Assembly: GCA_964392615.1 (NCBI GenBank)
Contig: CAYMRB010000506.1
Coordinates: 1 to 6,647 of the forward strand
Direction: 5' to 3'
From: CAYMRB01 sp964392615
GTDB lineage: Bacteria > Planctomycetota > UBA8108
DNA: 6,647 bases
The notes beneath the pieces were generated by a model, which was not told the DNA's origin, did not search any database, and worked only from the letters and a program-made list of their open reading frames with translations. The translations under genes were made by a program, and so were the position numbers. Below, piece by piece: positions 1 to 4,835 of the stretch. How positions within the stretch are numbered: position 1 is the first letter of the stretch; each line of letters begins with the position of its first letter.

Positions 1-1684
1 CCGCGTAGCCGAGGTCGTCCGCGACGATCAGGACGACGTTCGGACGACGCTTCGGGGTCTCTCGAAACGACACCGTGCGCTGCTTCTTGCGGGCGGCGTC
101 GCGCTTCTTCTCGGGTTGCTCCTTGCCCTGCCGCTTCTTCTTGCCGCGCTGCGCCTTGCCGGAACCACGCCTCTTCGGCGCGCCACCGAACCCCGTCGTC
201 AGCTCGTTCCAGCGCGCGACCATGCGCACGAGGCGTTCGGGCTCCTGCTTCGCGAGGTCATTCAGCTCGGTGCGGTCCTTCGCGAGATCGTAGAGCTCCC
301 AGCTCTCGCCGCCGAGCGACACCGCCTTCCAATCGCCCTGCCGCAGCGCCTTGTAGCGCGAAAACAGGAACCATGTCTCGTGACGCGGCGTCCACGGCTG
401 ACCGCGGAAGATCGGCAGGAGGCTCTTGCCGCGCAACGGACCGGGCGTGTCGTACCTCGCGATGCGCTGCGGCGCGACGCCCGCGGCCTCGAGGACCGTC
501 GGAAAGAGATCGACGAGGTGAGCCGGTCGATGCTCTTTGCGGCCGGTGGAACGACTCGCAGAGCCGCCGGCACGCGCGATGCCCTTCGGCCAGTGCGCGA
601 TCATCGGCGTCGTGATGCCGCCTTCATGCTGGTTCTGCTTGTAGTAGCGAAACGGCGTGTTGCCCGCGTGGGCCCATCTCTTGTCGTAGGTCCAGTAGCT
701 TCGCGGATCCCACGGCTGGAGCTTCCCGGCTCGTGTCGGCGGCTTCGTGCGCTGAAACGGGCACGCGCCGTTGTCGCTGAGAAACAGGATGAGCGTGTCG
801 TCGAGAGTCCCATCGCGCTCGAGGCGGTCGACGAGACGACCGACGTTCTGGTCGAGACAGTCGACCATGCCCGCGAACGCGGCCATCGTCAGCGCATGCT
901 CGGCCTTCTCCTGCGCCGACTGCGAGTCCCAGGACGGAACATCCGCCGGTCGGGGCGGCAGCGGCCAACGCTTCGGGAAGAGCCCCATCGCGAGCTGGCG
1001 CTCGTACCGCTCGCGGCGTAGCACGTCCCAGCCGCGGCGATACCGCGTCTCGTACTTGCGGTAGTCCGCCTCCTTCGTCTGCAGCGGGTAGTGGGGCGCG
1101 TTGAACGCGAGGTAGAGGAAGAACGGCCGGTCCTTTGGCGCGGTGTCGAGGAAACGCAGCGCGTAGTCGATATTCGCGTCGGTCGTGTAGAAGCCCTCCT
1201 TCGGCACCTCGTACTTCTCGCGGTCGTGGTAGAACGAGCCGTCGCCGTGGAAGAAGTTCGTCGCGCCGCTCAGGTGGCCGAAGTAACGCTCGAAGCCGTG
1301 ATCCATCGGGTGGCCCTGAAGGTGCCACTTGCCCGTCATCAGCGTCGTGTACCCGGCCTCGCCGAACGCTTCCGGCAAGATCGAGCACGCACGGAACGCG
1401 TCGCCGCGGAGCTCCGGGTAGTACCGTCCCGACAGCAGCGACGTTCGCGTCTGCGCGCACTTCGCCGTGTTGTAGAACTGCGTGAACAGGATTCCGTTCG
1501 CCGCGAGGCGGTCGAGGTTGGGCGTCTCGATCTCGCCGCCCGTGCAGCCGAGATCCGCGAAGCCGAGGTCGTCGGCGAGGATGACGATGACGTTCGGACG
1601 CGCGGCGGCGTCGAGCGACGGTGTGCAGACATGAGCGCAGAAAAGCGCGACGATCGCGATTCGTTGCAGAGAGCTGCGGAGCAT
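1..1684 (-). CDS. Exported sulfatase, apparent tandem two-domain protein (3' end beyond left edge)
   Basis: This is a family S1 (formylglycine-dependent) sulfatase, which hydrolyses sulfate esters; the substrate cannot be read from sequence. The frame is open for 561 codons from the ATG at 1684 through the left edge. Residues 1-28 look like a Sec signal peptide (hydrophobic I9-F15, then an Ala-rich site before R29). The first domain spans about 29-500, the usual S1 length. It shows the metal-binding opening strand RPNVIVILADDLG (29-41, D38/D39), the modification site C76-A-Q-T-R80, GKWHL (K119, H121), SDNG (D304, N305) and KQNQHEGG (K349, H353). Residues 504-546 are a Lys/Arg-rich linker. Residues 547-561 then repeat the opening strand (RPNVVLIVADDLGYA), so a second sulfatase domain seems to begin in the same frame. 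The site lacks the usual Pro of CxPxR. As I recall, a planctomycete/Lentisphaera subgroup with C-x-S-S-R also lacks it and shares the SDNGACP and FRYYKQNQ segments. The family call is firm; the double-domain reading is strong but truncated. Confidence 0.93.
   Translation of the reverse strand, partial: MLRSSLQRIAIVALFCAHVCTPSLDAAARPNVIVILADDLGFADLGCTGGEIETPNLDRLAANGILFTQFYNTAKCAQTRTSLLSGRYYPELRGDAFRACSILPEAFGEAGYTTLMTGKWHLQGHPMDHGFERYFGHLSGATNFFHGDGSFYHDREKYEVPKEGFYTTDANIDYALRFLDTAPKDRPFFLYLAFNAPHYPLQTKEADYRKYETRYRRGWDVLRRERYERQLAMGLFPKRWPLPPRPADVPSWDSQSAQEKAEHALTMAAFAGMVDCLDQNVGRLVDRLERDGTLDDTLILFLSDNGACPFQRTKPPTRAGKLQPWDPRSYWTYDKRWAHAGNTPFRYYKQNQHEGGITTPMIAHWPKGIARAGGSASRSTGRKEHRPAHLVDLFPTVLEAAGVAPQRIARYDTPGPLRGKSLLPIFRGQPWTPRHETWFLFSRYKALRQGDWKAVSLGGESWELYDLAKDRTELNDLAKQEPERLVRMVARWNELTTGFGGAPKRRGSGKAQRGKKKRQGKEQPEKKRDAARKKQRTVSFRETPKRRPNVVLIVADDLGYA
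47..175 (-). other. Lys/Arg-rich interdomain linker of the sulfatase
   Basis: This segment encodes residues 504-546 of the sulfatase. Of its 43 residues, 20 are Lys or Arg and only 4 are acidic, with runs such as GKKKRQGKEQPEKKR. It has no predicted fold that I can see. It lies between the end of the first sulfatase domain (around the ARWNELTTGFGG segment) and the opening strand of the apparent second one. It is probably a flexible basic spacer. Binding of the exported enzyme to anionic (for example sulfated) polymers is possible but purely speculative. Confidence 0.7.
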
Positions 1685-1692
1685 GACGCGGT

Positions 1693-1697
1693 TCCTC
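1693..1697 (-). promoter_or_regulatory. Ribosome binding site of the sulfatase gene
   Basis: On the minus strand GAGGA lies 8 nt before the ATG at 1684. This supports that start, as does the signal peptide that begins there. Confidence 0.7.
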
Positions 1698-1710
1698 GTC
1701 GTGGGAAATC

Positions 1711-1780
1711 GGAGGCTTCACAGTCCGTTGAATGGGGGCTTCGAGCGCGAGCGCCTTGTTCAACGGGCTGTCAAGTCTCC
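1711..1780. repeat. Long imperfect inverted repeat (hairpin) in the divergent intergenic region
   Basis: The arms at 1711-1732 and 1759-1780 match at 19 of 22 positions. The perfect core is CCGTTGAA (1725-1732) against TTCAACGG (1759-1766). Two of the three mismatches (1715/1776 and 1724/1767) are G-T pairs on the plus strand; the third (1719/1772) is C/C. The next three inner positions (1733-1735 against 1756-1758) are also G-T, followed by two G-C pairs. A plus-strand RNA would therefore form a longer and better helix than a minus-strand RNA, where the same positions become A/C mismatches. The element is 27-96 nt upstream of the sulfatase start and ends 145 nt before the GTG at 1926. No T-run follows either arm, so it is not an ordinary intrinsic terminator. 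It could be a leader structure, a protein-binding palindrome, or the remnant of a small repeat. Confidence 0.75.
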
Positions 1781-1912
1781 CCGTAGGCCCGTCCCGCGTC
1801 GAAGGGAAACCGCGCCGCCGTGTCGCCCGACCGTCGTGACCGGCGTCATGGACCGTCGATCTGCGCCCTGCCGATCATGCTATTGACGTATCGGCCTTCG
1901 ACAATTCCGACC

Positions 1913-1919
1913 GGTGGAG
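1913..1919 (+). promoter_or_regulatory. Ribosome binding site that fixes the GTG start at 1926
   Basis: GGTGGAG lies 6 nt before the GTG at 1926. The longer in-frame GTG at 1914 overlaps this motif, and no Shine-Dalgarno-like sequence precedes it. The shorter start also places the signal peptide exactly at the N terminus (MKIPAVIAAVAFLGG). Confidence 0.75.
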
Positions 1920-1925
1920 CGAGTC

Positions 1926-3791
1926 GTGAAAATTCCGGCGGTTATCGCGGCAGTGGCTTTCTTGGGAGGAGCGGCGCTCGCCGCGGACGATCGGTCGCCG
2001 CTGGACGTGGCGGTCTCGCCTGACGGGAGCACGCTCTGGGTCTCGGACAGAACGGCCGGCTGCGTCGTCGCGCTGGATGCAGCCACCGGAGACCGACGCG
2101 CCGAGATCGCCATCGCGGGCGAGCCGAACGGTCTCGTTCTGTCGGCGGATGGCGCCGCGCTCTACGTCGCGCAGCGGCAGAAGCACTCGATCGCTCGCGT
2201 CGACACCGCCGAGGGCATCGTCGCCGGAGAGATCGCGGTCGGCACGTGGCCGGTGGCGCTCGCACTGGCCGACGGCGCCCGACGGCTCTATTCGTGCAAC
2301 CGCGGCGACCACACGATGTCGGTCGTCGACCTCGCTGCCGGCCGGGAAATCGCGCGCATCCCGCTCGCCCGCGATCCGGCCTTCGCCGCGCTCACCGCGG
2401 ACGCGTCGCGAGTCATCGTCCCCCACTTCAAGCCGAGCGAGGCGTTCACCGATGCGGACCTGGCGTCCGAGATCAGCATCGTCGACACGTCGAGCCTGCG
2501 GCGCGTCGCTCGCGTCAAGCTGCCGCCCGGCTCGACGATGGCCCGAGGCGCGTGCACGTCGCCGGACGGACGGTGGGCCTACGTGACGCACATCCTCGGC
2601 CGCTTCGATCTGCCGATCACGCAGCTGGACCAGGGTTGGGTTCACACCTACGCGTTGAGCATCATCGACATCGCGACGGGCGCGCGCGTCGCGACCGTGT
2701 CGCTGGACGACCTGACCCAGGGCGCGGCCGACCCGTGGGCGATCGTCGGCTCGGCTGACGGCAAGACGCTCTGGATCAGCCACCGCGGCGTTCACGAGGT
2801 CTCCGCAATCGACGTCGGACTCTTGCACGAGCTCCTCGACGGCCGCGTGCCTGCGAAGATCGCCGCCGTGAAGGATGGCGTGCGCGACAACGTCTGGGTG
2901 CGGATTCAGAAAGATCGTCGTCAGATCGCCGAGCTGCCCGACGACCTGACAGCGCTTCACATCGCGGGAGTGATCCGCCGCATGCCCTCCGGTGGCATCG
3001 GCCCGACCGGCCTGGCGCGATCGCCGGACGGCGGCAAGCTCTTCGTAGCGAACTACTACTCCGGCACGGTCGGAGTCCTGGATGCCGCGACGGCCGAGCT
3101 GCGGACGACGATCGCCGTCGGCAGCCAACCCGCTCCCGACGCCGCGCGGCGCGGAGAGATCTACTTCCACGACGCGACGCGCTGCTACCAGCGCTGGCAC
3201 AGTTGCGCGTCATGCCACCTCGACAACGGCCGTGTCGACGGGTTGCCTTGGGACTTCCTGCGCGACGGAATCGACAACGGCAAGGACGTGATCAGCCTGG
3301 TCTACATGCAGCACACGTCGCCTCACAACCGCCGCGCCACGCGCTCCGATCCGCGCGTGTGTATGGAAACCGGCATCGTCGGCAGCCATCAAGTAGGCGC
3401 GGCGCCCGGAGTCGTCGACGACCTGCTGGCCTTCGCGAAGTCGCTTCGCCCCGAGCCCAACCCGAACCGCGCGAAGCTCGCGCCGGCCGCGGCAAGAGGC
3501 GAAGCGCTCTTTCAGGGCAAGGCAGGCTGCGCGACCTGTCACTCGGGGCCTTATTTGACGGACAGGGAGATGCACGAGGTCGGCACCGACGATCCGAGCG
3601 ACCCCGACAGCCGCTACGATACGCCGTCGCTGATCGAAGCGTACCGTACGCCGCCGTACTATCACGACGCTCGCGCCGCCACGATCAAGGAGGCGCTGAC
3701 CGAGCACGACTCGAAACGCCTCCACGGCAAGCTCGGCGATCTGTCGCCGCAGGAGATCGACGATCTCGTCGCATACGTGCTGTCGCTCTGA
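1926..3791 (+). CDS. Exported YVTN-like beta-propeller fused to a di-heme cytochrome c peroxidase/MauG-type domain
   Basis: The protein has 621 residues, starting from the GTG at 1926. The signal peptide is residues 1-19 or 1-20 (cleavage near ALA-ADD), so it acts in the periplasm or outside the cell. Residues from about 25 to 400 form a beta-propeller of repeated strands of the type SPDGSTLWVSD, SADGAALYVAQ, GKTLWIS and SPDGGKLFVANYYSG, alternating with VVALDAATG-like turns. Residues from about 405 to 621 are a di-heme domain with two heme c attachment motifs, C427-A-S-C-H431 and C535-A-T-C-H539, 108 residues apart. They are separated by the DGLPWDFLRDGIDNG segment and followed by DTPSLIEAYRTPPYYHDARA. 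That order matches the bacterial cytochrome c peroxidase/MauG superfamily. The family either reduces hydrogen peroxide or oxidises partner proteins through a high-valent heme; which of these applies here is unknown. As I recall, propeller plus di-heme fusions are common in Planctomycetota and usually uncharacterised. It converges on the next gene with a 10-base gap. Confidence 0.93.
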   Translation: MKIPAVIAAVAFLGGAALAADDRSPLDVAVSPDGSTLWVSDRTAGCVVALDAATGDRRAEIAIAGEPNGLVLSADGAALYVAQRQKHSIARVDTAEGIVAGEIAVGTWPVALALADGARRLYSCNRGDHTMSVVDLAAGREIARIPLARDPAFAALTADASRVIVPHFKPSEAFTDADLASEISIVDTSSLRRVARVKLPPGSTMARGACTSPDGRWAYVTHILGRFDLPITQLDQGWVHTYALSIIDIATGARVATVSLDDLTQGAADPWAIVGSADGKTLWISHRGVHEVSAIDVGLLHELLDGRVPAKIAAVKDGVRDNVWVRIQKDRRQIAELPDDLTALHIAGVIRRMPSGGIGPTGLARSPDGGKLFVANYYSGTVGVLDAATAELRTTIAVGSQPAPDAARRGEIYFHDATRCYQRWHSCASCHLDNGRVDGLPWDFLRDGIDNGKDVISLVYMQHTSPHNRRATRSDPRVCMETGIVGSHQVGAAPGVVDDLLAFAKSLRPEPNPNRAKLAPAAARGEALFQGKAGCATCHSGPYLTDREMHEVGTDDPSDPDSRYDTPSLIEAYRTPPYYHDARAATIKEALTEHDSKRLHGKLGDLSPQEIDDLVAYVLSL

Positions 3792-3801
3792 GGCGGGGGC
3801 G

Positions 3802-4551
3802 TCAGCCAGCGGTCGACGCGGTCACGACCTTCTTCGGCTTCTCCGCCTTCTTCGCGGGCGCCGGCGGATCGGCCGGCTTCTCGGCGCCCTTACCCTTCTC
3901 GCCGGACGGAGGTGCAGCGGGCTTCTCGGCAGGGGGCTCGGGGATTCGCGTGTAGCGGAACTTGTTGACGAAGAGTTTCGGCCCGAACGATCGGATGAAC
4001 CGCGTCAGGTTCTCCGGAGTGTCGTCGATCTTCGCCCCGGCGCCCTTGATCTTGCCGTCCGCGATCGCCTTTCGGATGAAGTCCTGATCCGCGGACCACA
4101 CGTCGAGGTGATCGCCGGTCACCTTGTACTTGAGGATCTCGTATCGCACGACGGAGGAGATCAGCTGGTCGATCTTGGAGCCGCGCAGCTGCGGGATCAG
4201 CTTCGACGTGTACACGATGTTGATGTACCTCTCGCCCCCGATCGTGCTCGGGAAGCAGACGAAGTGGTACAGGTAGAACGACGGCCTCGTCTCGCCCGGG
4301 TTGACGAGCACCAGCTCCATCCAATTGAACTTCCCGACGATGTTGCCGGTGCCCGCGTGCAGGTAGTACGTCCGGTCCTTGATGACGGCGCGCCAGCTGC
4401 CGCAAGGGCCCTCGTCGACCTCGGCCTTGCGTGGATCGGACAGCGGGCGGCTGGTGGTGACGCCGTAGTCCGCCGCCTCACATGCCCCGAACACCGCCAG
4501 CAGCAGGCTCACATACGCAATCGAGTGCAGATCGAATCGTCGGCGTGACAT
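3802..4551 (-). CDS. Exported protein of unknown function with a Lys/Pro/Ala-rich tail
   Basis: This protein has 249 residues from the ATG at 4551. The frame stays open upstream to 4704, but the 4551 start has a strong ribosome binding site and puts a signal peptide at the very N terminus (MSRRRFDLHSIAYVSLLLAV). Cleavage after A26 is plausible; lipid attachment at C24 is possible, but the preceding F-G-A is a poor lipobox. Residues 27-203 look like one compact alpha/beta domain with PLSDPRKAEVDEGPCGSW (36-53), TIGGERYINIVY (103-114), a charged segment around 145-170 (LDVWSADQDFIRKAIADGK) and DDTPENLTRFI (176-186). This order resembles an uncharacterised exported family I have seen in large environmental genomes (LSDP near the start, then GG-YLN, then TDTPENL), but I cannot name it. 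Residues 204-249 are low complexity, with 30 of 46 being Lys, Pro or Ala. No catalytic motif is evident. Confidence 0.85.
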   Translation of the reverse strand: MSRRRFDLHSIAYVSLLLAVFGACEAADYGVTTSRPLSDPRKAEVDEGPCGSWRAVIKDRTYYLHAGTGNIVGKFNWMELVLVNPGETRPSFYLYHFVCFPSTIGGERYINIVYTSKLIPQLRGSKIDQLISSVVRYEILKYKVTGDHLDVWSADQDFIRKAIADGKIKGAGAKIDDTPENLTRFIRSFGPKLFVNKFRYTRIPEPPAEKPAAPPSGEKGKGAEKPADPPAPAKKAEKPKKVVTASTAG

Positions 4552-4557
4552 GACGGA

Positions 4558-4564
4558 CTCTCCC
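4558..4564 (-). promoter_or_regulatory. Ribosome binding site that decides the start at 4551
   Basis: On the minus strand GGGAGAG lies 6 nt before the ATG at 4551. The possible upstream extension (to 4704) would run through this motif and would bury the signal peptide 51 residues inside the protein, so the shorter start is preferred. Confidence 0.75.
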
Positions 4565-4824
4565 GGTGATGGTGGATCGGCAGGATGCTTGCACACCGAC
4601 CTCCTCGCTACCTCCGACGGGGTGGTGCTCGCGATGACAGGAGTCACGCGATGGTGAGTCGCTCCGAAAGCGGGGCCGCACCGGGCGCCTCGATCGGGTA
4701 CCATCGCGCCGAGGCTTTTCGGGTCACACGGGGGCCTTCAAGGCGTTGAGGAGCAGGTCGAGACGGTTTCCGAACGTCGGGGCCGGGACTTGGCTGACGC
4801 TGCCTGCACTCACACCTCTAGAGC

Positions 4825-4829
4825 GAGAG
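4825..4829 (+). promoter_or_regulatory. Probable ribosome binding site of the PPC-like repeat protein gene
   Basis: GAGAG lies 6 nt before the ATG at 4836, which begins a signal peptide. The ATG at 4831 is in another frame and hits a stop after one codon, so 4836 is the better start. The match is moderate. Confidence 0.5.
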
Positions 4830-4835
4830 CATGTC

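Larger units (their letters stand above)
4552..4835. other. Divergent intergenic region with no recognised gene
   Basis: These 284 bases separate two divergent genes and should hold both promoters. I see no convincing -10/-35 pair, riboswitch or RNA gene. The only structure worth recording is a perfect 9-bp inverted repeat, CGCGATGGT (4647-4655) against ACCATCGCG (4700-4708), with a 44-nt spacer. The short palindrome GCCTTCAAGGC at 4734-4744 may be chance. Confidence 0.6.

Noticed and set aside
116..1021. A 301-residue plus-strand frame antisense to the sulfatase
   Set aside because: Arg/Leu-rich composition without motifs, opposite a gene with clear active-site residues.
624..1763. A 379-residue minus-strand frame overlapping the sulfatase gene
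   Set aside because: It is the sulfatase sequence read in the wrong frame, very rich in Arg and Pro. The true frame carries the full set of sulfatase motifs.
1829..1858. Short direct repeat GACCGTCG at 1829-1836 and 1851-1858
   Set aside because: Eight bases of GC-rich sequence repeated once is within chance, with no symmetry or gene-spacing logic.
1883..1905. Possible promoter with TTGACG (1883-1888) and GACAAT (1900-1905) before the di-heme gene
   Set aside because: The spacer is only 11 nt and no -10-like hexamer occurs at 16-18 nt.
1875..3200. A 441-residue open frame on the minus strand, antisense to the di-heme protein gene
   Set aside because: It is rich in Arg, Asp, Ala and Val with no domain or signal. 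It mirrors a well-supported gene with heme motifs; long antisense frames are expected at this GC content.
4647..4708. Nine-base perfect inverted repeat with a 44-nt spacer as a regulator site or terminator
   Set aside because: The spacer is long, the arms do not extend, and there is no T-tract; recorded in the intergenic feature but not claimed as functional.
4790..4807. Possible sigma-54 or sigma-70 promoter elements (TTGGCT, TGGC and TGC) before the repeat-protein gene
   Set aside because: The GG to GC spacing does not fit the sigma-54 pattern, and no -10 hexamer lies at the right distance for sigma-70.
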